A stretch of DNA of 64,000 nt from Corynebacterium massiliense DSM 45435. Lineage in GTDB: Bacteria; Actinomycetota; Actinomycetes; Mycobacteriales; Mycobacteriaceae. Position numbers and translations under genes: made by a program. Shown piece after piece: positions 25,737 to 34,769 of the stretch (positions within the stretch are counted from its first letter, which is position 1; every line of letters begins with the position of its first letter). The stretch is from assembly GCF_028609805.1 (NCBI RefSeq), contig NZ_CP063189.1, forward strand, positions 1,054,001 to 1,118,000. The letters run 5' to 3'. Under the pieces are notes generated by a model. That model was not told the DNA's origin, did no database searches, and saw only the letters and a program-made list of their open reading frames with translations.

Positions 25737-26684
25737 ATGGCGAAGAAGAATACGGGCGGCGTCATCGCCGGCTTAGGTTTTGGCGCAGCCGCGGGGCTCG
25801 CGCTGGGGGCGCTGGTCGTCGCGCCGAACACGCCCGGTCTGGGAGCGGACGCAAAGGGCGGCGACGCTGACATCCGATCCGAGTACCAGCGGATCCTGAA
25901 AGAAAATTACGCCAAGGACGAGCAGATCGGTGCGGGCGACGAGTTCACAAAGGCCTCGCAGGAGGCGATTCTGAAAGACCGCTTGAAGGATCGCCCGGTG
26001 ACGGTGATCCGGACCGAGGACGCCAACGACTTCGATACCGCCGCGGTGCGGCACAACTTGGGCGAGGCCGGCGCGATCGATGCCGGCGAAATCAAGCTCA
26101 CCCAGAAGTTCTCCGACCGCAATAGCGCGGACTCGCTGAAGTCCATCCTGTCCAACACGCTGCCGGCGGGAGCTCAGCTGAGCGAAAACAACGTCGAGGC
26201 CGGCACCCACGGCGGCGAGGCGCTCGCATACGCGATCGGCATGAACCCAGACGACGCGGAGCCGCTGGCCAGCGTGGAGGAGCGCGCCGAGCTGCTGCAG
26301 GCACTGCGCGATGCTGACTTCATCGACTACAAGGACAAGACGATCCTGCCGGCCCAGGCGGTTGTCGTAGTCACCAGCGACGGCGCGGCCGACGGCTACT
26401 ACACGTCGACCATCTCCGGCTTCGCCCGCGGGGTCAACGACGTGGTCAAGCACACCGTGGTGGCGGGTCGGGCGAAGGCCGCCGACGATGGCGGGGTGAT
26501 CGCCGATCTGCGCCGCGGCGAGTCGAAGGTCTCGACCGTGGATTCCCTCGACCGCGGCTGGGCGCGCATCGCAGTGCCGCTCGCGGTAGCCGAGCAGCTG
26601 GGTGGTAAGGCAGGCGCGTACGGCGCGGCGGCATCGGCAAGCGCGCCGGCGCCCGACTTCGAACACGACGGAAAGAAGGACTAG
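25737..26684 (+). CDS. steB: SteB, MctB/Rv1698-like secreted partner of SteA
   Basis: 315 aa. The N-terminal hydrophobic segment (GGVIAGLGFGAAAGLALGAL, about residues 7-26) is a signal anchor, and the rest is predicted to lie outside the membrane. It is the homologue of Rv1698, which was first described as a copper-channel candidate (MctB), and of C. glutamicum SteB, which bridges SteA to RipA activation. The order steA-steB-NUDIX-xerD equals Rv1697-Rv1698 and neighbours. The C-terminal 20 residues are Ala/Pro-rich and charged. Confidence 0.86.
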   Translation: MAKKNTGGVIAGLGFGAAAGLALGALVVAPNTPGLGADAKGGDADIRSEYQRILKENYAKDEQIGAGDEFTKASQEAILKDRLKDRPVTVIRTEDANDFDTAAVRHNLGEAGAIDAGEIKLTQKFSDRNSADSLKSILSNTLPAGAQLSENNVEAGTHGGEALAYAIGMNPDDAEPLASVEERAELLQALRDADFIDYKDKTILPAQAVVVVTSDGAADGYYTSTISGFARGVNDVVKHTVVAGRAKAADDGGVIADLRRGESKVSTVDSLDRGWARIAVPLAVAEQLGGKAGAYGAAASASAPAPDFEHDGKKD

Positions 26685-26686
26685 CG

Positions 26687-27337
26687 GTGGCCCACGATTT
26701 CCAGGTTGTCGACTCGGAGCTTCTTCTCGATGCCCCGATTCTCGCCGTCCGCCGCGACAACGTCACCATGCCCGGCGGCGGCGTGGCGAGCCGCGAAGTG
26801 GTCGAGCACTTAGGTGCCGTGGCGATTGCGGCCGTAGACGAGCGCGGACGCGTCGCGATGGTCCAGCAGTACCGCCACTCGGTCGGGTGCAGGCTGTGGG
26901 AACTGCCCGCCGGGCTTTTGGACGTCAAGGGCGAAACGCCGGTGCGCGCGGCGCAGCGCGAGCTGCAGGAAGAGGCGGGCCTAGCCGCTAGCGACTGGGG
27001 AGTCATGGCGGACATCGTTAACTCGCCCGGCTACTGCGAAGAAGCGTGCCGCGTCTTCCTGGCCCGCGGGCTCACCGAAGTGGAGCGCCCGGAGGCCACC
27101 GGCGACGAGGAAGCCGACATGGACTTCGAGTGGGTCAACCTTGACGACGCCTGCCGCCGGATCTTCGCCGGGGAGATTACCAACTCCATCGCCGTGGCGG
27201 GCATCTTCGCCGCGCGCGAGGTGCTGCGGGGCGCAGGCGACGGCTCGACCCCTTTGCGCGACCCCGAGTCGGACTTCGAGCTCCGCCCGACCTCCATGGC
27301 GCGGCGCCGCCAGGGCCCCGACCTGAAGCAGCAGTGA
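26687..27337 (+). CDS. NUDIX hydrolase, ADP-ribose pyrophosphatase type
   Basis: 216 aa. The NUDIX box is seen in [20 protein letters not shown] (about residues 73-92) with the REL-QEE-AGL core that binds Mg2+. It is the counterpart of mycobacterial Rv1700, which hydrolyses ADP-ribose and related compounds. The start is GTG two bases after the steB stop, and its TGA stop overlaps the xerD GTG (GTGA), so it is embedded in the operon. The C-terminal 30 residues are basic. Confidence 0.9.
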   Translation: MAHDFQVVDSELLLDAPILAVRRDNVTMPGGGVASREVVEHLGAVAIAAVDERGRVAMVQQYRHSVGCRLWELPAGLLDVKGETPVRAAQRELQEEAGLAASDWGVMADIVNSPGYCEEACRVFLARGLTEVERPEATGDEEADMDFEWVNLDDACRRIFAGEITNSIAVAGIFAAREVLRGAGDGSTPLRDPESDFELRPTSMARRRQGPDLKQQ

Positions 27338-28275
27338 CCGGAGACTCTAGCCGCGGTGCCGGCGACATCGCCCAGACCGCCGAGGTGTGGCTCAACCACC
27401 TGGCAGTGGAAAAGGGCGCCTCGCCCAATACGTTGAGCAACTACCGGCGCGACCTGCGTCGGTATACCGAGTGGCTGGGCGCGGCGGGTTTGCACACCTT
27501 CGCCGACGTCACCGCCGGCCACGTCGAGGCGTACGTGCGCGACCTGCGCCGCGGCTGGGAGGGCAGCAAACCCCTGGCGATGTCCTCGGCCACCCGCGCC
27601 CTCGTCGTCGCCCGCGGCTTGCACCGCTTCGCGGTCAGCGAAGGTTTGGCGGACGCGGACGTCGCAGCGGAAGTGTCGCCGCCCACCGCCGGGAAGCACC
27701 TGCCCGACACGCTCACCGTGAATGACGTCATCTCGCTCATCGAGGCAGTGCCGGCGGGGGAGGCCGCTACGGCGGTGGATCTCCGCGACCGTGCGATGCT
27801 GGAGTTACTCTACGCCACGGGTGCGCGGATTACTGAGGTCACCGACCTCGCCGTTGACGATCTCGCCGAGATCGACGGCTTCGTGCGCGTGACGGGGAAG
27901 GGCAACAAGGAACGTATCGTGCCCATCGGTACGCATGCGGCCCGCGCCTGCTCCGACTACCTCGTCCGCGGGCGCCCCCGGTTGGCCAAGGGTAAGTCGC
28001 ACGCGTTCTTCCTCAACATGCGCGGCGGGGCACTGTCACGGCAGAGCGCGTGGGCGGTGGTGCAAAAGGCGGCGGAGCGCGCGGGCATAGACAAGCACAT
28101 CTCGCCGCACACGCTGCGGCATTCCTTTGCCACGCACCTGCTCGAGGGCGGCGCGGACGTGCGCACCGTGCAGGAGCTGTTGGGCCACGCGTCGGTGACC
28201 ACGACCCAGATATATACGCACGTGACCGCCGATTCCCTGCGTGAGGTCTGGCGGACCGCGCACCCGCGCGCATAG
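27334..28275 (+). CDS. xerD: Tyrosine recombinase XerD
   Basis: 313 aa. Site-specific recombinase that resolves chromosome dimers at dif with XerC. The N-terminal SAM-like core-binding domain spans about residues 10-105. Catalytic residues are visible: Arg in ATGARITE, Lys in GKGNKE, His-x-x-Arg in [10 protein letters not shown], His in LLGHASV and nucleophile Tyr in TTQIYTH. The start GTG overlaps the preceding stop. Its position before the ParA-like gene and scpAB suits a role in chromosome segregation. Confidence 0.95.
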   Translation: MTGDSSRGAGDIAQTAEVWLNHLAVEKGASPNTLSNYRRDLRRYTEWLGAAGLHTFADVTAGHVEAYVRDLRRGWEGSKPLAMSSATRALVVARGLHRFAVSEGLADADVAAEVSPPTAGKHLPDTLTVNDVISLIEAVPAGEAATAVDLRDRAMLELLYATGARITEVTDLAVDDLAEIDGFVRVTGKGNKERIVPIGTHAARACSDYLVRGRPRLAKGKSHAFFLNMRGGALSRQSAWAVVQKAAERAGIDKHISPHTLRHSFATHLLEGGADVRTVQELLGHASVTTTQIYTHVTADSLREVWRTAHPRA

Positions 28276-28362
28276 GTGAGTGTTGTCCGGTCGCGGGAAG
28301 AGGGTAGTGTGTAATCACATCGCTGTTATTGCTACTGGGTCAGACGGGTCAAGGAAGCAGGT

Positions 28363-29235
28363 GTGACTGTGAGCGAGGACGGTCTCTTCGACAGCTCCGA
28401 AGCTGAGGTGGGTCTAACCGGGCGCCCGCTCCGCAAGCTCCCGGAACCGCCGCCGCTGGACAAACACGGCCCGGCCACCATCATCTCGATGTGCAACCAG
28501 AAGGGTGGCGTGGGGAAGACCACCTCGACCATTAACTTGGGTGCGTGCCTTGCCGATGCCGGGCGTCGCGTCCTCTTAGTCGATCTCGATCCACAGGGCG
28601 CACTGTCCGCCGGTTTGGGGCTCACGCACGACGAGATCGAGGACACGATCTACGACGTGATTCTGGATAACCAGATCTCTATCCACTCGGCCATCAAGCA
28701 CACTGAAGTCTCTGGCCTTGACATGGTGCCGGCGAACATTGATCTGTCCGCCGCGGAGATTCAGTTGGTCAACGAGGTGGGCCGCGAGCACACCCTTGCC
28801 CGCGCCTTGCGCCCGGTGCGCCGCGATTACGACTACATCATCATTGACTGCCAGCCGTCGCTGGGGCTTTTGACCGTCAACGCGCTGGCCTGCTCGCACG
28901 GGGTCATCATCCCCATGGAGTGCGAGTTTTTCTCCCTGCGCGGCCTGGCTCTTTTGACCGACACGGTGGAGAAGGTCTCGGACCGCATCAATTTCGACCT
29001 GGAGATCATGGGCATTCTGGTGACCATGTTCGACCGCCGCACGCGCCACGCGCGGGAGGTTATGTCGCGGGTCGTCGACTACTTCGGCGACAAGGTATTC
29101 GACACCGTGATCACCCGCACCGTGCGCTTCCCGGAGACATCGGTGGCCGGCGAGCCCATTACCTCTTGGGCGCCCAGCTCCCAGGCCGCCGCGCAGTACC
29201 GTGACTTGGCCCGCGAGGTTGTCGAGCGCTCGTGA
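28363..29235 (+). CDS. pldP: ParA-family ATPase (PldP-like)
   Basis: 290 aa. A deviant Walker A KGGVGKTT (about residues 47-54) and Walker B-type region IIDCQPSLGLLT (about 160-171) define the ParA/MinD family. It is not next to parB. In C. glutamicum the ParA-like protein next to scpAB is PldP, which localises to the division site, and that assignment is made here from context. The ~40-residue N-terminal extension precedes the ATPase core. The GTG start at 28363 follows AAGGAAGCAGG. GTG at 28369 is an alternative. It contains an exact CTTGCCGATGCC word at 28549-28560. Confidence 0.9.
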   Translation: MTVSEDGLFDSSEAEVGLTGRPLRKLPEPPPLDKHGPATIISMCNQKGGVGKTTSTINLGACLADAGRRVLLVDLDPQGALSAGLGLTHDEIEDTIYDVILDNQISIHSAIKHTEVSGLDMVPANIDLSAAEIQLVNEVGREHTLARALRPVRRDYDYIIIDCQPSLGLLTVNALACSHGVIIPMECEFFSLRGLALLTDTVEKVSDRINFDLEIMGILVTMFDRRTRHAREVMSRVVDYFGDKVFDTVITRTVRFPETSVAGEPITSWAPSSQAAAQYRDLAREVVERS

Positions 29236-30020
29236 CCCAACCGGAAATCACCGGCTTCCGCATTGCACTGGATAACTTCGAGGGCCCGCTCGACCTGCTT
29301 TTGCAGCTCATCCAGTCGCGGAAGATGGACGTGACGGAGGTCGCGCTATCAGAGGTCACTGACGAGTTCGTCGCCTACACCCGTCAAGTCTCCGACCTGG
29401 ATGAGGCCACGGGGTTCCTGCTTATCGCCGCCACATTGGTGGAGTTGAAGACCGCGCGGCTCCTTCCGCGGGGCGAGGCGGCCGAGATCGAGGACGTCGA
29501 ACTTCTCGAATCCCGCGACCTGCTTTTCGCGCGCCTTTTGCAGTACAAAGCTTACAAACAGGTCGCCGACCAGTTCGCCCAGTGGCAGCGCCAGGCACGC
29601 CGCGCCTACCCGCGCGCGGTGAGCATGGAGGAGCAGTTCGCCGACCTGCTTCCGCCCGTCCAACTTGGGCACACTCCCGCCACCTTCGCCGAGCTCGCCG
29701 CCGGCGTGTTCCGCCCCCAGCCGCCGGAGGAAGTCGGCGTCGGCCACATCCACCGCGTGGCGGTTTCGGTGCCGGAACAGGCGGGGAGGATCCTCGACAT
29801 CCTCAAAGAGATTGGCCGCGACGAGTGGCTGTCTTTCGCCAGCCTCACCCGCGACTGCACCGTCTCCATGCAGGTTGTCGGCCGCTTCCTTGCACTTCTC
29901 GAGCTGTACAAGTCGACTGCCGTGGATGCCCACCAGCCCGAGCCGCTGGGCACGCTCGAAGTGTCGTGGACCGGTCTCGACGTCGACCCCGCTGTTGTTG
30001 CCGCCGCCAACTGGGACTAG
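29232..30020 (+). CDS. scpA: Segregation and condensation protein A
   Basis: 262 aa. ScpA is the kleisin subunit that with ScpB and SMC forms the bacterial condensin. The N-terminal motif FRIALDNFEGPLDLLLQLI (about residues 8-26) is diagnostic, as is VTDEFVAYTRQV. The GTG start overlaps the pldP TGA (GTGA). scpB follows after 11 bases. Confidence 0.95.
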   Translation: MTQPEITGFRIALDNFEGPLDLLLQLIQSRKMDVTEVALSEVTDEFVAYTRQVSDLDEATGFLLIAATLVELKTARLLPRGEAAEIEDVELLESRDLLFARLLQYKAYKQVADQFAQWQRQARRAYPRAVSMEEQFADLLPPVQLGHTPATFAELAAGVFRPQPPEEVGVGHIHRVAVSVPEQAGRILDILKEIGRDEWLSFASLTRDCTVSMQVVGRFLALLELYKSTAVDAHQPEPLGTLEVSWTGLDVDPAVVAAANWD

Positions 30021-30023
30021 GAT
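30018..30023 (+). promoter_or_regulatory. TAGGAT -10-like box overlapping the scpA stop, before scpB
   Basis: TAGGAT lies 8 bases before the scpB ATG, which has no good Shine-Dalgarno sequence. The geometry suits an internal leaderless start in addition to read-through from scpA. The box includes the scpA stop codon, so its composition may be coincidental. Confidence 0.35.
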
Positions 30024-30031
30024 GCCGCGCC

Positions 30032-30595
30032 ATGACCGCAAGCTCCCTGCCGATGATTAGCCAGCTGCGCTCCCGTCTGGAATCCATCCTGCTCGTGTTG
30101 GACTCCCCGGCGACTGAGGCGGCGTTGGCGCGCGCCGTGGGGGAGGAAGAAACCGTCGTGCGCGACAGCCTCTACGCGTTCGCGCGGGAATTAGACGAGC
30201 GCGGCTCCGGCATCGACCTGCGCGAGACCGCCGACGGCTGGCGCCTGTACACCCGGAAAGAAAACGCCGACGCGGTCGAGGAGTTCCTTTTGGACGGCGC
30301 ACAGACTCGCTTGTCGCGCGCCGCGATGGAAACACTCGCGGTGGTTGCCTACCGCCAGCCCGTCACGCGCGCGCAGGTCGCCGCGGTCCGCGGCGTCAAC
30401 GTCGACGGCGTCATGCGCACGCTCGCGCTGCGCGGCCTCGTGCGCGAGCTGCCCGCCGGGGAAGACTCGGGCGCGGCGCACCGCTACGAGACCACTGAGC
30501 TGTTCCTCGAGCAGCTGGGCATCGACTCGCTTGAACGCCTGCCGGACCTCGCGCCACTTCTGCCGGACGTCGATGCAATCGACGAAGGGTACTAA
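30032..30595 (+). CDS. scpB: Segregation and condensation protein B
   Basis: 187 aa. ScpB is the winged-helix KITE subunit of the SMC-ScpAB complex. Family features are the opening LRSRLESILLVLDSPATE, GWRLYTRKENAD, and the second winged helix region ETLAVVAYRQPVTRAQVAAVRGV. The ATG at 30032 is chosen because it starts exactly at the family's usual N-terminus. A much longer open frame beginning inside scpA is a shadow. Confidence 0.95.
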   Translation: MTASSLPMISQLRSRLESILLVLDSPATEAALARAVGEEETVVRDSLYAFARELDERGSGIDLRETADGWRLYTRKENADAVEEFLLDGAQTRLSRAAMETLAVVAYRQPVTRAQVAAVRGVNVDGVMRTLALRGLVRELPAGEDSGAAHRYETTELFLEQLGIDSLERLPDLAPLLPDVDAIDEGY

Positions 30596-30648
30596 GCCGC
30601 GGTAATATCGCAGCAGCTTCAAGCACCACCAATTCAGAAGGGGCAAAA

Positions 30649-31599
30649 GTGAACAATCCCGCTCGCCGCGATGGCACACCGGAGGCACACGGGGCATCGG
30701 CACGCGACAGTGCCCGCACCCGGGCTGACGATATCGTCATCTCCAACGCCAAACCCGCCCGCCACCAGCACCCCCGCGGGGGCAACGCCTCCGCGCGCTC
30801 CGTCGCCGAATCCCTCGGCGCGGACTGGGTCTTCGAAGGCGACGACCGCAGCACAGATAAGAACAACTCCGGCGAGCGCCTCCAGAAGGTCCTCGCCCGG
30901 GCCGGCGTCGCTTCCCGTCGCCACTCGGAGATCCTCATCGACCAGGGCCGCGTCGAGGTCAACGGCGAGGTGATCAAGCGCCAGGGCGTGCGCGTGAACC
31001 CGGACCGCGACATCATCCGTGTCGACGGCGCGCGCATCCGCGTGGACCAGAACCTGCAGTACTTCATCCTCAACAAGCCGCGCGGCATGCAGACCACGAT
31101 GCAGGATGACCTCGGCCGGCCATGCGTGGGCGACGTGGTGGCGGAGAAGGTCGCCAGCGGCCAGCGCCTGTTCCATGTCGGCCGCCTCGACGCCGACACG
31201 GAGGGCCTGCTGCTGCTGACCAACGACGGCGAGCTGGCTAACCGGCTTATCCACCCCGCGTACGAGGTGAAAAAGACCTACGTGGCCACGGTGCTCGGGG
31301 AGGGCGACCGCAGCCTGGTCAAGACCCTGGAGAAGGGCATCGAGCTTGACGATGGCCTGGCCAAAGCAGACCACGCCCACATCATCGATAAGAATCAGGG
31401 CTTTTCCATCGTCCAGGTGGAGCTGCACGAGGGCCGGAAGCACATCGTACGCCGGTTGCTCAAGGCCGCCGGTTACCCGGTGCAGCGGCTGGTGCGCACC
31501 AAGTTCCACACCCTGTCGCTGGGTGAGATGAAGCCGGGCGGGTTGCGCGCGGTCAACGACAGCGAGTTAACGAGTTTGTACAAGGCGGTGGAAATGTAA
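30649..31599 (+). CDS. rluB: 23S rRNA pseudouridine synthase RluB type
   Basis: 316 aa. It contains a polar N-terminal extension (about 80 residues), an S4 domain (about 85-145, RLQKVLARAGVASRRHSE) and an RsuA/RluB catalytic domain with the motif GRLDADTEGLLLLTNDGE (about 183-200), in which the first Asp is the nucleophile. RluB modifies U2605 of E. coli 23S rRNA, and the exact actinobacterial position is inferred. The GTG at 30649 has AGAAGGGG 6 bases upstream. The TAA stop overlaps the cmk ATG (TAATG). Confidence 0.93.
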   Translation: MNNPARRDGTPEAHGASARDSARTRADDIVISNAKPARHQHPRGGNASARSVAESLGADWVFEGDDRSTDKNNSGERLQKVLARAGVASRRHSEILIDQGRVEVNGEVIKRQGVRVNPDRDIIRVDGARIRVDQNLQYFILNKPRGMQTTMQDDLGRPCVGDVVAEKVASGQRLFHVGRLDADTEGLLLLTNDGELANRLIHPAYEVKKTYVATVLGEGDRSLVKTLEKGIELDDGLAKADHAHIIDKNQGFSIVQVELHEGRKHIVRRLLKAAGYPVQRLVRTKFHTLSLGEMKPGGLRAVNDSELTSLYKAVEM

Positions 31600-32297
31600 T
31601 GGCTATCAGCAATCTTTCTAACGACCGGCTGATCCTGGCGGTCGACGGGCCGTCGGGCACGGGCAAGTCCACGAACTGCCGGGCGCTGGCGTCGCGGTTG
31701 GACGCGAAATACGTGGACACCGGGGCGATGTACCGCGTGGCCACGCTCGCCGTATTGCGCGCCGGCGTCGATCCGGCCGATACCGAGGCGGTCATCGCGG
31801 CTACTCGGGATCTCCCGCTGGAGGTCTCGGATGACCCGCACTCGACCGCGGTGCTGTTCGATGGCGAGGACGTCTCTGCGGTGATCCGCGGCGACGAGGT
31901 GACCCGCGCGGTCTCGGCGGTCTCCGCTATTGCTGAGGTGCGGGAGAACCTGGTGGCCCTCCAGCGCGAGTTGGCGGCCCGCGCCGGCCGCGCGATCGTG
32001 GAGGGCCGCGACATCGGGACCGTGGTCCTGCCGGATGCGCCGGCGAAGGCATTTCTCACCGCGTCGAGCACCGTGCGTGCGCAGCGCCGCCACGCGCAAA
32101 ACCTGGCGGCGGGCAGGGAGTCGGACTTCGACACCGTGCTTGCCGATGTCGAGCGACGCGACGCCGCCGATTCCTCCCGGAAAGCCTCGCCGCTGCGCCC
32201 GGCTGACGATGCCACGGTCATCGACACCTCCGACATGACGCCCGAGGAAGTCTTGGACGCTCTGGTCACCGTAGTAAAGGAGTCCGCTCGTGACTGA
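31599..32297 (+). CDS. cmk: Cytidylate kinase
   Basis: 232 aa. Phosphorylates CMP and dCMP with ATP. Walker A is [10 protein letters not shown] (about residues 15-24), followed by YVDTGAMYR (about 40-48) and [13 protein letters not shown] (about 132-144), all family hallmarks. It is coupled to rluB by stop-start overlap and overlaps der by 8 bases. An exact CTTGCCGATGTC occurs at 32139-32150. Confidence 0.97.
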   Translation: MAISNLSNDRLILAVDGPSGTGKSTNCRALASRLDAKYVDTGAMYRVATLAVLRAGVDPADTEAVIAATRDLPLEVSDDPHSTAVLFDGEDVSAVIRGDEVTRAVSAVSAIAEVRENLVALQRELAARAGRAIVEGRDIGTVVLPDAPAKAFLTASSTVRAQRRHAQNLAAGRESDFDTVLADVERRDAADSSRKASPLRPADDATVIDTSDMTPEEVLDALVTVVKESARD

Positions 32298-33924
32298 TAA
32301 GCACAACGACGACAACAAGGAGCCGCAGGTCGTGTGGGCGCAGGGCCGCCCCGACGACTTCGATTTGGTGCCTGACGAGTTCGGCGGCTGGGCCGCGCGC
32401 GACTTCGACGAGTCGGAGTTCGATTTCGAGTTCCCGGAGATGGAAGACGATTCCGACGGCGTCGCCGACGGCGCCGCCGGATCCGCCGATGCCGGATCCG
32501 ACGATGCCGGATCCGACGCGGGTGCGGGCGCGGAGGCAAGCCAGGACGACGAGGCCGCGTGGGAGGAGCTCGCCGAGTCCTACGGCTTCGGCCCGCAGCC
32601 GACCGAGGAGGCGCTGTGCACGGTCGCGGTCGTCGGCCGCCCGAACGTGGGCAAGTCTTCGCTGGTCAACCGCTTCCTCGGCCGCCGCGAGGCCGTGGTG
32701 GAAGACCACCCGGGCGTCACGCGCGACCGGATTTCCTACCTCGCGGATTGGAACGGCCAGCGCTTCCTGGTCCAGGACACCGGCGGGTGGGACCCGAACG
32801 TCAAGGGCATCCACGCGGCCATCGCCCGGCAGGCGGAGGCGGCGATGGAGACCGCGGACATCATCGTCTTCGTCGTCGACACGAAGGTCGGCATCACCGA
32901 GACCGACGAGGTCATGGCCCGCCGGCTCGTGGACGCCGAGGTGCCGGTCGTGCTCGTGGCCAACAAGTTCGAGTCCGACCTGCAGTACGCCGACATGGCC
33001 GAGTTCTACGGCCTCGGCCTGGGCGACCCGTGGCCGGTCTCCGCACTCCACGGCCGCGGCGGTGCCGACGTGCTCGACTACATCGTGGACAACTTCCCGG
33101 ACACGCCGCGCTCGACCGCGGTGACCTCCGGCCCGCGCCGCGTGGCGCTGGTGGGGCGGCCGAACGTGGGCAAGTCCTCGCTGCTTAACAAGTTCACCGG
33201 CCAGGAACGGGCGGTGGTCGACGACGCGTCCGGCACCACCGTCGACCCAGTCGACTCGCTGGTGCAGCTGGATCAGCACCTGTGGCGCTTCATCGACACG
33301 GCTGGCCTGCGCAAGAAGGTGAAAAATGCACAAGGCCACGAGTACTACGCGTCCCTGCGCACCCGCGGCGTCATCGACGCGGCCGAGGTGTGCGTGATGC
33401 TTATCGATGCCTCGGAGGAAATTTCCGAGCAAGACCAGCGCGTCCTGCGCATGGTGTTAGAGGCCGGTAAGGCGCTGGTCATCGCGTTTAACAAGTGGGA
33501 TCTCGTCGACGAGGATCGCCGCTATTACTTGGACCGCGAGATCGACGAGCAGCTCGCGCACCTGCCGTGGGTCACCCGCGTGAACATCTCCGCGTCCACG
33601 GGCCGCGCGCTGCAAAAGCTCGAGCCGGCGATGCTGGAGGCGCTGGACAGCTGGGATAGCCGCGTGACCACCGGCCAGCTCAACAACTGGCTGCGCGAGG
33701 CCATCGCCGCGAACCCGCCGCCGATGAACAACAACCGCCTCCCGCGCGTGCTGTTTGCCACCCAGGCGTCGACGCAGCCGCCGACCATCGTGCTGTTTAC
33801 CACCGGCTTCCTAGACGCCGGCTACCGCCGCTATTTGGAGCGCAAATTCCGCGAGCGGTTCGGCTTCCACGGCACGCCGGTGCGCATCGCGGTGCGCGTG
33901 CGCGAGCGCCGCAAGAAGAAGTAG
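32290..33924 (+). CDS. der: Ribosome biogenesis GTPase Der (EngA)
   Basis: 544 aa, longer than the ~440 aa of many Der proteins because of a ~110-residue acidic N-terminal extension. Two G domains follow in tandem. Each has [10 protein letters not shown] (about residues 117-126 and 292-301), DTGGW or DTAGL switch II, and NKxD-type motifs (NKFESD and NKWDLVD). The C-terminal KH-like domain binds rRNA. Der assists 50S subunit maturation. The GTG start at 32290 overlaps cmk. The acidic extension contains a 15-bp tandem repeat (32476-32520). Confidence 0.96.
   Translation: MTDKHNDDNKEPQVVWAQGRPDDFDLVPDEFGGWAARDFDESEFDFEFPEMEDDSDGVADGAAGSADAGSDDAGSDAGAGAEASQDDEAAWEELAESYGFGPQPTEEALCTVAVVGRPNVGKSSLVNRFLGRREAVVEDHPGVTRDRISYLADWNGQRFLVQDTGGWDPNVKGIHAAIARQAEAAMETADIIVFVVDTKVGITETDEVMARRLVDAEVPVVLVANKFESDLQYADMAEFYGLGLGDPWPVSALHGRGGADVLDYIVDNFPDTPRSTAVTSGPRRVALVGRPNVGKSSLLNKFTGQERAVVDDASGTTVDPVDSLVQLDQHLWRFIDTAGLRKKVKNAQGHEYYASLRTRGVIDAAEVCVMLIDASEEISEQDQRVLRMVLEAGKALVIAFNKWDLVDEDRRYYLDREIDEQLAHLPWVTRVNISASTGRALQKLEPAMLEALDSWDSRVTTGQLNNWLREAIAANPPPMNNNRLPRVLFATQASTQPPTIVLFTTGFLDAGYRRYLERKFRERFGFHGTPVRIAVRVRERRKKK
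32476..32520 (+). repeat. 15-bp tandem repeat in the der N-terminal extension
   Basis: Three direct copies of GCCGGATCCGMCGAT-type units occur at 32476-32490, 32491-32505 and 32506-32520, encoding Ala-Gly-Ser-(Ala/Asp)-Asp blocks. The unit length is a multiple of three, so copy-number change would keep the frame. Confidence 0.9.
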
Positions 33925-33935
33925 CCGCCGAGGGG

Positions 33936-34727
33936 CTAGGCGCGCTCGAGCACGAACGCGTCGGTCCGGTACGGCAGCTCGACCGGCTGGCCCGGCGCGA
34001 ACCCGAGGTGCTCGTAGAGGTACCAGTCGAGGTTCGCGGTCATGCGCGACCGCGTCTTCGCGTTGGCCTTGAGCCAATACGAGCGAGTGTGCATCAGCGT
34101 GTGCACCAACTCGGGGGTGAGCGTGTCCACGAACCCGGTGCGCAGCTCGCGCGCCACCCGCCACGGCGCCGCGACCTCCGGGATGAACCCGGGGCGGTGG
34201 ATATCGCCCGAGTGCATGATCCGGGTAAGTCGCAGCACCCACGGATCCGCGCTCACATCGATCGTGTTCCACACCAACCCGACCCGGCCGCCGGGGCGGA
34301 CTATCCGGTCGAGTTCGCGCGACGCGGCGGAAACGTCCACCCAGTGCCACGTTTGGGCGAGGGTGGCGAGGTCGAAGTGGGCATCGGCAAGCGCGGTGTG
34401 CTCCGCCGTCGCGCGCACCACCGGCACGTTTTTTGCCCGCAACGCCTGGGCCATGGCAGGGGAGGGATCCACGGCCGTGACCGCCCGCGTGCGCCCGTCG
34501 GCCGCCAAGGCAGCGGTCAGCTTGCCGGTGCCCGCACCGATGTCCACCACGCCGGCGTGCGTGAACCCGGCGAGGAAGAAGTCAGCGACGGCCGTCGGGT
34601 AGTCCGGGCGCACGTCGTCGTAGGCCCGCGCTCCGTGGGAAAACGCGCGGGCGGTGGTCTCGCGGTGCGCCGCGGTGGCAAAGTGCGGGGCCTCGCGGGC
34701 GGATGGAGGGCGGAAAGAGTGAGCCAT
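33936..34727 (-). CDS. Class I SAM-dependent methyltransferase
   Basis: 263 aa. The SAM motif is VVDIGAGTGKLTAALA (about residues 60-75), followed by an acidic residue in AVDPSPAM and WHWVD. It belongs to the methyltransferase type 11 group that includes UbiE-like and many small-molecule enzymes, and the substrate is unknown. The gene converges on der, with only 11 bases between stops and no terminator visible. It is divergent from the ABC exporter with a 42-base shared upstream region. A reverse-strand CTTGCCGATGCC lies at 34380-34391. Confidence 0.87.
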   Translation of the reverse strand: MAHSFRPPSAREAPHFATAAHRETTARAFSHGARAYDDVRPDYPTAVADFFLAGFTHAGVVDIGAGTGKLTAALAADGRTRAVTAVDPSPAMAQALRAKNVPVVRATAEHTALADAHFDLATLAQTWHWVDVSAASRELDRIVRPGGRVGLVWNTIDVSADPWVLRLTRIMHSGDIHRPGFIPEVAAPWRVARELRTGFVDTLTPELVHTLMHTRSYWLKANAKTRSRMTANLDWYLYEHLGFAPGQPVELPYRTDAFVLERA

Positions 34728-34769
34728 GGCGGCTCCACAATCTACCCCACGTTCCTACAATGGTTCGGC
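34728..34769 (+). promoter_or_regulatory. Divergent promoter region between the methyltransferase and the ABC exporter
   Basis: Only 42 bases separate the two starts. On the plus strand TACAAT (34756-34761) ends 8 bases before the ATG at 34770, a leaderless geometry. On the minus strand TAGATT (complement of 34739-34744) lies 11 bases before the methyltransferase ATG. The two boxes are close enough that simultaneous occupancy may be hindered. Confidence 0.5.

Noticed and set aside
34008..34769. Upstream in-frame extension of the first ABC subunit, giving 725 codons
   Set aside because: It runs antisense through the methyltransferase gene, and the membrane domain begins naturally at the ATG at 34770.
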